The notes beneath the pieces are model-generated. The model had not been told where the DNA came from, did not search any database, and saw only the letters and a program-made list of their open reading frames with translations. Below are positions 21,256 through 30,897 of a stretch of 42,907 bases of DNA, one piece after another (position 1 is the stretch's first letter; each line of letters opens with the position of its first letter). The position numbers and the translations under genes are program-made. Origin of the DNA: a virus; the IMG/VR virus record IMGVR_UViG_3300021185_001196, positions 1 through 42,907 of that record. One strand, 5' to 3'.

Positions 21256-23480
21256 GTTACAAGCAAACACTTTGGAGAGAAATTAAGGACGTTGTAAATC
21301 CTAAGATATTAGCTAAAAACAATAGATTTAAAAAATGGGAGTATGGTTATAACTCTGATTATGATTTTATAGTAATAAGTAAAACTGGAAAAATTGGACA
21401 AATCATTGAAATACAAGATCTCAGGATTGCTTTACCAGCAGCAGATGAACCGTTTAAACGAAGCGAAAAGAAAGCGGAGCAACGTTGGGAAAGACAAGAA
21501 TATCCGAAAGAGCTAAGTAAAATTAAAAGTAGATTTGACTGGGAAGAATATCCAGCTGAATTTAAAGAAAAGTGGTATGATTACATCGACGAAGAATTCA
21601 AAAGGCGAGAAAATGGTTATTGGTTTTACAATAACGGCGTGGCTAATTACATTACTGGTACTCATTACATGTACCTCCAGTGGTCAAAAATCGATATTGG
21701 AGCACCAGACTATAGAGAAGCTAACAGACTCTTCTTTATATTTTGGGAAGCATGTAAAGCAGATACAAGATGTTACGGAATGTGCTATCTTAAAAACAGA
21801 CGATCTGGATTCTCTTTTATGTCATCAGCGGAACTTGTTAACCAAGCTACAATATCTTCCGACGCTAGATTCGGCATATTGTCCAAGTCTGGTTCAGATG
21901 CCAAGAAAATGTTCACAGATAAAGTTGTACCCATATCAGTCAACTACCCGTTCTTCTTTAAACCTATTCAAGACGGTATGGACAGGCCAAAAACGGAGCT
22001 TGCATATCGTGTTCCGGCATCAAAGCTTACTAGAAGAAAGCTTGAATCAAATGAACAACTTAGAGAATTAGAAGGACTTGATACAACTATTGATTGGAAA
22101 AACACAGGTGATAACTCTTATGATGGTGAAAAGCTAAAACTATTAGCTCATGATGAAAGTGGTAAATGGGAAAGACCTGATAATATATTAAATAACTGGA
22201 GAGTTACAAAAACTACGTTAAGACTAGGATCAAGAATCGTAGGCAAGTGTATGATGGGCTCAACTTCAAATGCTTTAGATAAAGGTGGAAATAACTTCAA
22301 AAAACTATACTACAATTCAGACGTTACTAAAAGAAATAGAAACGGACAAACATCTTCTGGCCTCTACTCTCTTTTCATCCCTATGGAGTGGAACTACGAA
22401 GGATTCATGGATACTTTTGGATTTCCTGTCTTCGTTAGACAAAAGGGTTCAGTCAAAGGAGTCGATGGTTTTGACATTGCAACAGGAGTCATTGAACACT
22501 GGGAAAACGAAGTTGAAGGACTCAAGTCAGATCAAGACAGTTTAAACGAATACTATAGACAGTTCCCAAGAACTGAAGCTCACGCGTTTAGAGATGAAAC
22601 TAAAGAAAGCCTGTTTAATTTAATTAAAATTTATGAACAAATAGATTTTAACGAAGAATTAAATAACAAAGCTAGCGTCACGAGAGGTAAATTTATGTGG
22701 GAAGGTGGGATTAAAGATACTAGGGTTCAGTTTGTTCCTGATAAAAATGGTAGATTTAACGTTAGCTGGGTTCCACCAAGTGGATTACAAAATAGAATTA
22801 TAGTAAAAAATGGTATTAAGTATCCAGGTAACGAGCATTTAGGCGCTTTTGGATGTGATAGCTACGATATATCAGGAACTGTTGATGGTAAAGGATCTAA
22901 TGGTGCTCTACATGGTCTAACAAAGTTTAGCATGGAAGATGTGCCACCTAATCACTTCTTTCTAGAATACATAGCTAGACCTGAAACATCAGAAATATTC
23001 TTTGAAGAAGTTTTAATGTCTTTGGTATTTTACGGCATGCCAATATTAGCTGAGAATAATAGACCTAGATTATTATACTACTTAAGAAGAAGAGGTTATA
23101 GAGGTTTTAGCATGAATAGACCTGATAAACTATGGAACAGATTATCTGTTACAGAAAAAGAAATAGGTGGAATACCTAATTCAAGTGAAGATATTAAACA
23201 AGCGCATGCAGCGGCAATAGAAGCTTATATAGAAAACTATGTTGGTATATTAGATGGTAAGTTTGGTGATATGTATCTTCAAGAAACCTTACAAGATTGG
23301 TCTAAATTTAATATAAACAATAGAACTAAGTATGATGCAACTATCAGCTCTGGTTTAGCTATTATGGCTTGTAACAAGAACAATTATAGACCTAATGCAA
23401 TTAAAAACAAACAGCCACTTAATTTAAGTTTTAAAAAATACGATAATGAAGGGTTTGTTTCAAAAATACAAAATAAATGA
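21252..23480 (+). CDS. terL: Large terminase subunit (packaging ATPase/nuclease)
   Basis: A 742-aa DNA-packaging motor. The ATPase P-loop variant is LKNRRSGFS (K181-S188), of the 'KxRxxGxS' kind used by several terminases in place of GKS/T. Walker B is LKLLAHDES with D301-E302. The nuclease domain starts at GCDSYDISG (D536), and a late acidic residue is in RTKYDATISSGLA (D695). The protein translocates DNA into the prohead and cuts it to length. The length is close to crAss-like terminases. The start is GTG at 21252, overlapping the upstream stop (GTGA). Its own stop overlaps the portal ATG (ATGA). Confidence 0.92.
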   Translation: MSYKQTLWREIKDVVNPKILAKNNRFKKWEYGYNSDYDFIVISKTGKIGQIIEIQDLRIALPAADEPFKRSEKKAEQRWERQEYPKELSKIKSRFDWEEYPAEFKEKWYDYIDEEFKRRENGYWFYNNGVANYITGTHYMYLQWSKIDIGAPDYREANRLFFIFWEACKADTRCYGMCYLKNRRSGFSFMSSAELVNQATISSDARFGILSKSGSDAKKMFTDKVVPISVNYPFFFKPIQDGMDRPKTELAYRVPASKLTRRKLESNEQLRELEGLDTTIDWKNTGDNSYDGEKLKLLAHDESGKWERPDNILNNWRVTKTTLRLGSRIVGKCMMGSTSNALDKGGNNFKKLYYNSDVTKRNRNGQTSSGLYSLFIPMEWNYEGFMDTFGFPVFVRQKGSVKGVDGFDIATGVIEHWENEVEGLKSDQDSLNEYYRQFPRTEAHAFRDETKESLFNLIKIYEQIDFNEELNNKASVTRGKFMWEGGIKDTRVQFVPDKNGRFNVSWVPPSGLQNRIIVKNGIKYPGNEHLGAFGCDSYDISGTVDGKGSNGALHGLTKFSMEDVPPNHFFLEYIARPETSEIFFEEVLMSLVFYGMPILAENNRPRLLYYLRRRGYRGFSMNRPDKLWNRLSVTEKEIGGIPNSSEDIKQAHAAAIEAYIENYVGILDGKFGDMYLQETLQDWSKFNINNRTKYDATISSGLAIMACNKNNYRPNAIKNKQPLNLSFKKYDNEGFVSKIQNK

Positions 23481-25912
23481 TAGAAACTAGTTATGGAAGT
23501 TCATTTCCGGATCAGGTAGTACCTGATGCAGTTAAAGCGTCTTATGACTATGGATTAAAGGTAGGACAAGCTATAGAAGGCGAATGGTTTTCTGGCACTA
23601 GAACAGGTGCTGGAGGTTATAGATTTTCAACTAACTACAATAACTTCCATCAATTAAGACTATACGCTAGAGGAGAGCAATCTGTTCAAAAGTACAAAGA
23701 CGAACTATCTATAAATGGTGATTTGTCTTACTTAAATCTAGACTGGACACCTGTACCTATTATTTCTAAATTTGTAGACATAGTTGTTAATGGAATGTCT
23801 CAAAAGAACTATGATATTAAAGCTTACGCTCAAGATCCTTCTTCCACTGGTAAAAGATCTGCATATGTTCAAGGTCTAATGAAAGATATTTATGCTAGAG
23901 AATATATAGCTAAAGCAAAAGCTCAATTAGGATTAGACGTTTCAACAGGTGGCGGTAAATCTAATATGCCAACTAACCCAGACGAGGTGTCTGTCTATAT
24001 GCAGCTTAACTACAAGCAGGGAATTGAAATAGCTCAAGAAGAAGCTATTAACTATGTATTAGACTATAACAAGTATGACTTAGTCAGAAGAAGATTGAAC
24101 CATGATCTAACGGTATTAGGTATAGCTTGCTCTAAAACTGAGTTTAATTTACAAGAAGGTGTTGGAGTTAGCTATGTTGATCCTGCTAATTTAGTTTATT
24201 CATATACTGAAGATCCAAATTTTGAAGATATATGGTATGTAGGTGAAGTAAAAGGGCTTAGCATGGCTGAACTTAAAAAGCAGTTTCCAATGCTTACACC
24301 TGAAGAATTAAAGGAAATAAGTAAGTATCCAGGTAATTCTAACTATAGAAACGATTGGAATAGTGGTATTTTAGATGATAAAATTCAAGTAATATATTTT
24401 GAATATAAAACATTTACTAATCAAGTGTTTAAAATAAAAGAAACTCCAAATGGTTTAGAGAAAGCGTTAGAAAAAACAGATGCTTTTAATCCACCAGAAG
24501 AAGTTAACTTTACTAAAGCTTTTAGATCTATAGAGGTACTGTATAGCGGTGTTAAAATACTAGGACACCCTAAAATGTTAAGATGGGAAATGGCTCAGAA
24601 TATGACTAGGCCAGGTGCTGACACTACTAAAGTTAATATGAACTACAATATATGCGCTCCTAGAATGTATAAAGGACGTATAGATTCACTAGTTAACCGT
24701 ATAACAGGCTTTGCTGATATGATTCAATTAACACATCTTAAACTGCAACAGGTTTTATCTAGAGTAGTTCCTGATGGTGTTTATATGGACGTAGATGGTT
24801 TAGCTGAAGTAGACTTAGGCAATGGAACAACTTACAATCCACAAGAAGCTTTAAACATGTATTTTCAAACAGGTTCTATTGTTGGTAGATCATTCACTCA
24901 AGATGGTGACATGAACCCTGGTAAAGTTCCTATTCAAGAATTACAAAGTGGTAATGGTGGGGCTAAAATACAGAGCTTAATACAAACTTACCAGTATTAC
25001 TTACAACTTATTAGAGATGTAACGGGACTAAACGAAGCTAGAGATGCTAGCAGTCCTGATAAAAACTCATTAGTAGGTTTACAAAAAATAGCTGCTGCTA
25101 ATTCAAATACAGCAACTAGACACATACTACAGGCTAGTTTATATTTAACACTTAAGAACTGTGAAAACATATCTCTTAGAATAGGTGATGCTTTAATGTT
25201 TCCTTTAACTAGATCAGCATTACAAACAAGCATAACTAAGTTTAATGTATCTACATTGACAGAGCTTATGGATAAGAACATCTATGACTTTGGAATATTT
25301 TTAGATCTTGAACCAGATGATGAAGAAAAAGCTAAGTTAGAAGAAAACATACAGGTAGCTTTAAAAACTGGTGGTATTGACTTAGAAGATGCTATAGACA
25401 TTAGAGAGGTTAAAAACTTAACACTAGCTAATCAATTGCTAAAACAGCGTAGACAGCAAAAGCAAGCAGCTGAACAGCAAATGAAATTACAGCAAATACA
25501 ACAGCAGGCTCAATCACAAGCAGAAGCAGCTGAAAAGCAAGCATTAGCTGAAACTCAAAAACAACAAATATTAACAGAGCAAAAAGTACAGTTTGAACAA
25601 GCTAAAGTACAGTTTGATGTTGAGAAGTATAGGCAAGAAGCTGAAGTAAAGATAATGATTATGAACCAGCAGCACAAGTTTGATTTAGAATTAAAGCAAA
25701 TGGAGGTTGACGGTTTAAAAACCAAAGAAAAAGAAATTGAAGACCGAAAAGATGAAAGAGTACGTATTGAAGGTTCTCAACAGTCTCAACTAATAGACCA
25801 AAGACAAAACGATTTATTACCAACAAGCTTTGAAACAAGTGCAACTGAAAAAGATCAGCCAACACCTAGTGAAGAGCCTATGCCAATGCTCAATCCTTTT
25901 GGAATGGGTTAA
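23477..25912 (+). CDS. Portal protein with long Gln-rich C-terminal coiled coil
   Basis: An 811-aa protein directly after the terminase, where the portal is expected. Portals form the dodecameric ring through which DNA enters and to which the tail attaches. The N-terminal and central parts have alternating helix and strand with features such as LNLDWTPVPIISKFVDIVVN and a later helical clip/stem region (VTGLNEARDASSPDKNSLVG near residue 515). From about 653 to 775 there is a long Gln/Glu-rich coiled coil (KQRRQQKQAAEQQMKLQQIQ and onward). The last ~35 residues are Pro/Met-rich. Long coiled-coil extensions occur on portals of podovirus-type phages, and may form the barrel or contact internal proteins. 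Confidence 0.88.
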   Translation: MIETSYGSSFPDQVVPDAVKASYDYGLKVGQAIEGEWFSGTRTGAGGYRFSTNYNNFHQLRLYARGEQSVQKYKDELSINGDLSYLNLDWTPVPIISKFVDIVVNGMSQKNYDIKAYAQDPSSTGKRSAYVQGLMKDIYAREYIAKAKAQLGLDVSTGGGKSNMPTNPDEVSVYMQLNYKQGIEIAQEEAINYVLDYNKYDLVRRRLNHDLTVLGIACSKTEFNLQEGVGVSYVDPANLVYSYTEDPNFEDIWYVGEVKGLSMAELKKQFPMLTPEELKEISKYPGNSNYRNDWNSGILDDKIQVIYFEYKTFTNQVFKIKETPNGLEKALEKTDAFNPPEEVNFTKAFRSIEVLYSGVKILGHPKMLRWEMAQNMTRPGADTTKVNMNYNICAPRMYKGRIDSLVNRITGFADMIQLTHLKLQQVLSRVVPDGVYMDVDGLAEVDLGNGTTYNPQEALNMYFQTGSIVGRSFTQDGDMNPGKVPIQELQSGNGGAKIQSLIQTYQYYLQLIRDVTGLNEARDASSPDKNSLVGLQKIAAANSNTATRHILQASLYLTLKNCENISLRIGDALMFPLTRSALQTSITKFNVSTLTELMDKNIYDFGIFLDLEPDDEEKAKLEENIQVALKTGGIDLEDAIDIREVKNLTLANQLLKQRRQQKQAAEQQMKLQQIQQQAQSQAEAAEKQALAETQKQQILTEQKVQFEQAKVQFDVEKYRQEAEVKIMIMNQQHKFDLELKQMEVDGLKTKEKEIEDRKDERVRIEGSQQSQLIDQRQNDLLPTSFETSATEKDQPTPSEEPMPMLNPFGMG

Positions 25913-25916
25913 TTAT

Positions 25917-25937
25917 TAATTATTATATTATATTATG
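25917..25937 (+). promoter_or_regulatory. Repeated AT leader before the scaffold-like gene
   Basis: TAATTATTATATTATATT leads directly into ATG of the gene at 25935. The same string precedes the ATG at 28968, with one extra ATATT unit. Either a phage late promoter or a shared translation leader. No Shine-Dalgarno motif. Confidence 0.35.
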
Positions 25938-27080
25938 TCAGAAAAAGAAGAAGTAAAAGAGGCTCCTGATGGGACCTTAGAACAAGGTGAATTTAAAATT
26001 AAAAAGAAACCTAAAAAACTAGTTAAAACAGAACCTACGACTAAAGTAGATTTAACTAAAAAAGAAGAAGAAACAAAACAACCTGAAGAAACTAAAGAAG
26101 TTGTACAAGAGATTGTAGAAGAAAAGGTTGAAGAAAAAGTAGAAACTAAGGAAGAACCAGCCAAGGAAGAAGAGTTTACTGTTATAAATGAAGTAGCAGA
26201 AGATGAAGTTCCTGTAGAAAAACCGGTTGAAAAAGCACCTGAGCCAGTTGCTGAGCAAGTAGATTTACCTGAAAACGTAGAAAAACTTGTTGAGTTTATG
26301 AAAGAAACTGGTGGCACATTAGAAGACTATGCTAGATTAAGCAGAGACTACACTAACGTTGATGAAGATGTTTTACTTAGAGAATACTACAAACAGACTA
26401 AGCCTCACTTAGACAGAGAAGAAATAGATTTTGTATTAGAAGACAAATTTTATTTTGATCCTGAAGAAGCTGAGGAACGTGAGCAAAAGAAAAAGAAACT
26501 TGCTTATAAGGAAGAAATTGCAAAAGCCAAAAACTTTTTGGAGGAAACGAAAAAGAAGTATTACGACGAGATCAAGTTGAGACCGGGCGTTACTCAAGAA
26601 CAACAAAAAGCAACTGATTTTTTCAATAGATATAACAAAGAACAAGAGGTAGCAAAGCAAAGTCATGAAAGCTTTAAAGCTGTAACTAAAGACTATTTTA
26701 CTAATGATTTCAAAGGTTTTGATTTCGAGGTTGGTGATAAAAAGTTTAGATACGGTGTTAAAGATGTTAATGAAGTTGCCGAGGCGCAATCTGATCTAAC
26801 AACATTTATTAAGAAGTTCTTAAACGAAGATGGTACAGTTAATGATCCAGGTGCATACCACAAAGCTATATACGGAGCTAGAAACATCGACACTATTGCT
26901 TCTCATTTTTATGAGCAAGGTAAAAGTGATGCTGTAAAAGATATTACCGCTAAATCAAAAAATATAAGTAAAGACGCTAGAGTTGAAACTCCAGGTGACG
27001 TATTTATAAATGGTTTTAAGGTAAGAGCTATTTCTGGTAATGAAAGTTCTAAGTTAAAAATAAAAACAATAAAAAAATAA
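25935..27080 (+). CDS. Acidic scaffold-like / head-assembly protein
   Basis: A 381-aa protein between portal and major capsid genes, the usual site of a scaffold. Residues ~1-115 are highly acidic, Glu/Lys/Val/Pro-rich and disordered-looking (VVQEIVEEKVEEKVETKEE). The middle is helical and charged (AEEREQKKKKLAYKEEIAKA near 180), and the C-terminal part is globular (GFDFEVGDKKFRYGVKDVNE near 255). No protease triad is recognised. Composition and position support a capsid scaffold or internal head protein, but it could be a minor capsid protein. Confidence 0.7.
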   Translation: MSEKEEVKEAPDGTLEQGEFKIKKKPKKLVKTEPTTKVDLTKKEEETKQPEETKEVVQEIVEEKVEEKVETKEEPAKEEEFTVINEVAEDEVPVEKPVEKAPEPVAEQVDLPENVEKLVEFMKETGGTLEDYARLSRDYTNVDEDVLLREYYKQTKPHLDREEIDFVLEDKFYFDPEEAEEREQKKKKLAYKEEIAKAKNFLEETKKKYYDEIKLRPGVTQEQQKATDFFNRYNKEQEVAKQSHESFKAVTKDYFTNDFKGFDFEVGDKKFRYGVKDVNEVAEAQSDLTTFIKKFLNEDGTVNDPGAYHKAIYGARNIDTIASHFYEQGKSDAVKDITAKSKNISKDARVETPGDVFINGFKVRAISGNESSKLKIKTIKK

Positions 27081-27099
27081 CTTAAACTAAAATATAAAA

Positions 27100-28575
27100 A
27101 TGGGATTTTTAGACAATTCTCCTGCTGGAGCATTTCCAGCATCAATCGTCCCTATGCCGAAGAAACAAGCTGTGGTTGATAACTATATCGACTTTAACAA
27201 CTTGTCTAACGGACAGTGGGCACAACAATATCTACCTGAGCTTTATGAAGCAGAAGTAGAAAGATATGGAAACAGAACTTTATCTGCTTTCTTAAGAATG
27301 GTAGGCGCTGAGATGCCTATGACATCTGATCAAGTAATTTGGTCTGAGCAGAATAGATTACACATTGCTTATGAAGGTGCTACAAGAGGAACTGGAACTA
27401 GTAATGTTATAACTCTAGCTACTGGAGCAAATAACGCTGTAAGATTAAATCAAACTGTAGTTATAGCTGATGGCTTTACAACTGTAAAAGCTTTAGTAAC
27501 CGCTGTTTCTGTAGCAAATAGAACTATTACTGCTTTACCTTATGAAGCTGCCGATTTAGGAGCTGCTGGATTAGGAACTGCTGGATTAAAACTATTTGTT
27601 TATGGTTCAGAGTTTGCAAAAGGAACTAGCCAAATGGTTGGATCTATTGAGCCTCAAGTTCAAACTTTCACTAACAACCCAGTTATCATTAAAGATAAAT
27701 TTGAAGTATCAGGTTCTGATGCTGCTCAAATTGGGTGGATTGAAGTTGCTACTGAAGATGGAACATCAGGATACATGTGGTATTTAAAAGCTGAGTCTGA
27801 AACAAGATTACGTTTTGAAGATTACTTAGAAATGACTTGTGTTGAAGGTGTAAAAGCTGCTACTAGTTCAGCTGTTGCTGATGCTACTTACGGTACTAGT
27901 TACGCTGATACTCAGTTTACTGATACTGTTGCTCCAATAGGTACTCAAGGTTTATTTGACGCTATTGAAACAAGAGGTAATGTATGGCAAAATTTTGCTG
28001 GTGCTGCTGCTCCTGGAACTGGTGCATTAGGTGATTTTGATGCTATTCTTAAGCAACTTGACAAGCAAGGAGCTATTGAAGAAAACATGTTATTCTTAAA
28101 CAGAGCTACCGCTTTGGATTTTGATGATATGATTGCTGCTATGGCTGGCGGAGGTTATGCTGGTACACAAGCTGCTTCTTATGGTTTATTTGACAATGAG
28201 TCAGAAATGGCACTTAACTTTGGTTTTTCAGGATTTAGAAGAGGTTCTTATGACTTCTACAAAACTGACTGGAAATACTTAAACGATGCTACTACTAGAG
28301 GTTTAACACAAGATATCGACGGTGTTATGGTTCCTGCTGGTACTACTACTGTTTATGATCAAATGTTAGGATCAAACATTAGACGTCCTTTCTTACACGT
28401 AAGATATAGAGCTTCTCAAACTGATGACAGACGATATAAAAACTGGATTACAGGTTCTGTAGGCGGCGCTTATACTTCTTCTCTTGATGCTATGGAAGTA
28501 CATTTCTTATCTGAAAGATGTTTAGTTACTCAAGCTGCGAATAACTTCGTATTGTTTAAGTCAACTACTATATAA
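27100..28575 (+). CDS. Major capsid protein (HK97-fold)
   Basis: A 491-aa protein expected to form the icosahedral shell. It follows the scaffold-like gene and precedes a small capsid-associated gene. Ala/Gly/Thr-rich composition and a helix then beta layout fit an HK97-type capsid protein. The C-terminal part (DRRYKNWITGSVGG, AMEVHFLSERCLVTQAANNF) resembles the end of capsid proteins from crAss-like phages. The N-terminus (NNLSNGQWAQQYLPELYEAE) also fits that group. Two Cys residues (MTCVEG and SERCLV). Identification is from position, length and pattern; a structure prediction would settle it. Confidence 0.85.
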   Translation: MGFLDNSPAGAFPASIVPMPKKQAVVDNYIDFNNLSNGQWAQQYLPELYEAEVERYGNRTLSAFLRMVGAEMPMTSDQVIWSEQNRLHIAYEGATRGTGTSNVITLATGANNAVRLNQTVVIADGFTTVKALVTAVSVANRTITALPYEAADLGAAGLGTAGLKLFVYGSEFAKGTSQMVGSIEPQVQTFTNNPVIIKDKFEVSGSDAAQIGWIEVATEDGTSGYMWYLKAESETRLRFEDYLEMTCVEGVKAATSSAVADATYGTSYADTQFTDTVAPIGTQGLFDAIETRGNVWQNFAGAAAPGTGALGDFDAILKQLDKQGAIEENMLFLNRATALDFDDMIAAMAGGGYAGTQAASYGLFDNESEMALNFGFSGFRRGSYDFYKTDWKYLNDATTRGLTQDIDGVMVPAGTTTVYDQMLGSNIRRPFLHVRYRASQTDDRRYKNWITGSVGGAYTSSLDAMEVHFLSERCLVTQAANNFVLFKSTTI

Positions 28576-28601
28576 TTATTAACATTTAAAAGATAAAGAA
28601 A

Positions 28602-28907
28602 ATGGCATACGTAAAATTAAAAAAAGCAGCTGGTGATTTTGATATATTATCATCAGAAAATGTAGCTAGTGTTAAATTAGCTACTAGCACTGAAGACGGC
28701 TTATTAGTTGTAAACTTTATTGGCGATATAGCTAATAACATAACTATTAAACCTGTTGATTGGGTTGTGGGCACGGATTCTACTCACTTTGTTCAAGCTG
28801 ACGCAACAGCTTTGAATAAAGCTATTGGTTTAATTAGCGGAGGATCAGGAATGATTGACGTTAGTTTATCAAAAGTTGTAGATGAAGTAACTTATGCAAC
28901 TGCATAA
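28602..28907 (+). CDS. Small capsid-associated protein (candidate decoration protein)
   Basis: A 101-aa beta-rich protein, MAYVKLKKAAGDFDILSSEN at the start, with ITIKPVDWVV in the middle. It lies 26 bases downstream of the capsid gene and just before a strong terminator, so it is expressed with it. Size and position fit a head decoration or cement protein. No homology recognised beyond that. Confidence 0.6.
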   Translation: MAYVKLKKAAGDFDILSSENVASVKLATSTEDGLLVVNFIGDIANNITIKPVDWVVGTDSTHFVQADATALNKAIGLISGGSGMIDVSLSKVVDEVTYATA

Positions 28908-28919
28908 ATGAAATAATAA

Positions 28920-28945
28920 GATCCCGCTTCGGCGGGGTCTTTTTT
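28920..28945 (+). terminator. Rho-independent terminator after the capsid genes
   Basis: GATCCCGC (28920-28927), a TTCG tetraloop and GCGGGGTC (28932-28939) form an 8-bp stem followed by TTTTTT (28940-28945). The UUCG loop and GC-rich stem make this the clearest terminator in the window. It should stop or attenuate transcription after the capsid block. Confidence 0.9.
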
Positions 28946-28970
28946 AATTATTATATTATATTATATTATG
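28945..28970 (+). promoter_or_regulatory. Repeated AT leader after the terminator
   Basis: TAATTATTATATTATATT followed by ATATT and the ATG at 28968. It shares about 20 bases with the leader at 25917-25937. It lies right after the terminator, so a promoter here would restart transcription. Not proven. Confidence 0.4.
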
Positions 28971-29768
28971 GAAACAAAAGAAAAGAAAAAGCCTGTGGCT
29001 AAAGCCCCAGCAACTCCTGAAGTAAAAAAAGATACTTGGGAAATTAAAGATAGAACTTATTTTTTAAGAGGTTCAAAAGAACCTTTAACACTTAAAATTC
29101 CTTCAAGACACACCTCTAGACACCCGATGTTTTGGTTTGATCCTATAAAAGGTTATAACAGAGAATTAAGATATGCTACTAACCAAAAGTCTGTATTTGT
29201 TGATGAACAACAAGGACCAGTTACTTTAGAGCATATTGTTTTTGAAGATGGAACTTTATATGTGCCAAAAGAAAAAGTTCAATTACAAAAACTATTATCT
29301 ATATATCATCCAGCTAAAGGAAAAGTTTATAATGAATTTGACAAAAAAGCTATAGCTGTTGATGAGTTAGACATGATAGAGTTTGAAATTAAAGCATTAA
29401 ACGCTGCTTCAGTAATGGATATTGAACAAGCAGAAGCTATATTAAGAGTTGAAAACGGTTCAGCTGTATCTAGCTTAAGTTCTAAAGAACTAAAAAGAGA
29501 TATATTAATATTTGCTAAGAGAAACCCTAAATTGTTTTTAGATTTAGCAGAAGATGAAAATGTGGTACTTAGAAACTTTGCTATTAACGCAACTGAGTCA
29601 GGTATTATTAAGTTAGCTCAAGATCAAAGAACATTTACTTGGGGTGCTAACGGTAGAAAATTAATGACAGTTCCTTTTGATGAGAACCCGTATTCAGCTA
29701 TGGCTGCTTGGTTCCAAACAGATGAAGGACTTGAAGTTTATAAGTCTATCGATAAAAAACTTAAATAA
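28968..29768 (+). CDS. Unknown protein between capsid and neck genes
   Basis: A 266-aa protein with a basic, Ala/Pro/Lys-rich N-terminal ~25 residues and a soluble remainder (SKEPLTLKIPSRHTSRHPMF near 35, DEENPYSAMAAWF-type motif near the end, written VPFDENPYSAMAAWFQTDEG). The helical middle contains ELDMIEFEIKALNAASVMDI. It is flanked by terminators on both sides. I recall similar proteins in marine phages at this place between capsid and neck genes, but have no function for it. Candidate head-completion or internal protein. Confidence 0.7.
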   Translation: METKEKKKPVAKAPATPEVKKDTWEIKDRTYFLRGSKEPLTLKIPSRHTSRHPMFWFDPIKGYNRELRYATNQKSVFVDEQQGPVTLEHIVFEDGTLYVPKEKVQLQKLLSIYHPAKGKVYNEFDKKAIAVDELDMIEFEIKALNAASVMDIEQAEAILRVENGSAVSSLSSKELKRDILIFAKRNPKLFLDLAEDENVVLRNFAINATESGIIKLAQDQRTFTWGANGRKLMTVPFDENPYSAMAAWFQTDEGLEVYKSIDKKLK

Positions 29769-29783
29769 CAAGTGATTATAATT

Positions 29784-29814
29784 AAGGGTGGTTTTATCGC
29801 CACCCTTTTTTTTT
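29784..29814 (+). terminator. Rho-independent terminator
   Basis: AAGGGTGG (29784-29791) pairs with CCACCCTT (29800-29807) around an 8-base loop, followed by T to 29814. It separates the 266-aa gene from the neck genes. An in-frame upstream GTG/ATG-type extension at 29788 would start inside this stem, so the downstream gene must begin later. Confidence 0.85.
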
Positions 29815-29826
29815 AAAAATATTAAA

Positions 29827-30894
29827 ATGGCAATAAACGTAAATGAAGTTTATAAAACGGTTTTATTAATATTAAACAAGGAGCAAAGAGGTTATATAAC
29901 TCCTGATGAATTTAATAAAACAGGCACACAGGTTCAGTTGGAAATATTTGAAAAGTATTTTGAAGACTTAAACCAAAACTTACGCGTACGCCAAGATGAA
30001 ACAGAATACGCCGACAGAGTAAAAAACGTAGATGATAAAATATCTATATTTAAAACTCAAGGTAATTGTGTATGGGATGGAGCTAATAAGCTTTTTACAA
30101 CTCCTAGTGACACACATAGAATAGGCACTGTTATATATAAAGATTCTATAGAGGTTGAAAGAGTACAGAGAAATGATTTATTATATCTTAAACTTTCACC
30201 TTTAACCAAGCCGTCTTCATCTTTTCCTGTATACTCATACGAGGATAAATTAACTACAATTACAAATCCTAAAATATACGTAGAGCCTAACTCAATACAG
30301 TCAGACATTTCAGTAACATATATTAGAAAGCCGAACAATGTTAGATTTGGATATACTATTGGTAGCTTAGGGCAATATGTGTATGACTCCAATACTTATG
30401 TGGCTACGGGATTACCGATAGTTCAAAACGCTTTGTTTTCTTTTTTAACAACTGGATTTGTAGCTACTTCTAGTTCACCTACTCAAACAACCTGGTCTGG
30501 ACTAACTACATCATCTAATGGGATAACTTATGAAGGCAATGGCACTGGCTTGAAGTTTACAATGACTATGAGTGATATTGGCATAATAACTGGTTTAAAT
30601 GTAGACGCTTCTGGCTCAGGTTTTGCAGCGGGTGATACTATAACTTTTGACTCATCCGTGTTCCAAGCTGGTGGTGGTGCTGGAGGTGGAACTAATGCTG
30701 TTGTTACATTAACTAGCAGTAGCATATATAATGGAACAACTTTTGGGTCTACACAATTTGAAATAGACAATACAGATCAAACTGAAATAGTTTTAAATAT
30801 ATTAAAATATTCAGGTATAGTTATAAGAGATCCACAAATAATAAATTCAGCACAACAAATGGCTATGGCTGAAGATCAAAACGAAAAATCTTAA
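29827..30894 (+). CDS. Neck/ring protein 1 (head-tail connection)
   Basis: A 355-aa protein. The start is placed at ATG 29827 (MAINVNEVYK) because the longer frame from 29788 begins within a terminator. The N-terminus is helical (VLLILNKEQRGYITPDEFNK) and resembles ring proteins at this position in crAss-like and marine podoviruses. Residues ~210-310 are a Gly/Ser/Thr-rich beta insertion (NVDASGSGFAAGDTITF, then GAGGGTNAVVTL), possibly a surface domain. The C-terminal helix (SAQQMAMAEDQNEKS) is short. It is followed by another neck gene after 3 bases. Confidence 0.65.
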   Translation: MAINVNEVYKTVLLILNKEQRGYITPDEFNKTGTQVQLEIFEKYFEDLNQNLRVRQDETEYADRVKNVDDKISIFKTQGNCVWDGANKLFTTPSDTHRIGTVIYKDSIEVERVQRNDLLYLKLSPLTKPSSSFPVYSYEDKLTTITNPKIYVEPNSIQSDISVTYIRKPNNVRFGYTIGSLGQYVYDSNTYVATGLPIVQNALFSFLTTGFVATSSSPTQTTWSGLTTSSNGITYEGNGTGLKFTMTMSDIGIITGLNVDASGSGFAAGDTITFDSSVFQAGGGAGGGTNAVVTLTSSSIYNGTTFGSTQFEIDNTDQTEIVLNILKYSGIVIRDPQIINSAQQMAMAEDQNEKS

Positions 30895-30897
30895 TAA

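Noticed and set aside
21535-22071. 178-codon plus-strand frame inside the large terminase gene
   Set aside because: It is an alternate-frame shadow of terL: irregular Ser/Leu/Thr-rich composition, no leader, and fully inside a convincing gene.
25928-26317. 129-codon minus-strand frame opposite the scaffold-like gene
   Set aside because: Its Ser/Thr/Phe repeats are the antisense of the Glu/Lys-rich, low-complexity region, which naturally lacks antisense stops.
26436-26789. 117-codon minus-strand frame rich in Phe and Leu
   Set aside because: Antisense of a Lys/Glu-rich coding segment produces Phe/Leu runs; the apparent membrane protein is an artefact.
29788-29826. N-terminal extension of ring protein 1
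   Set aside because: The extension would begin inside the terminator stem and encodes a Pro/Phe-rich string; the ATG at 29827 has the usual A-rich leader.
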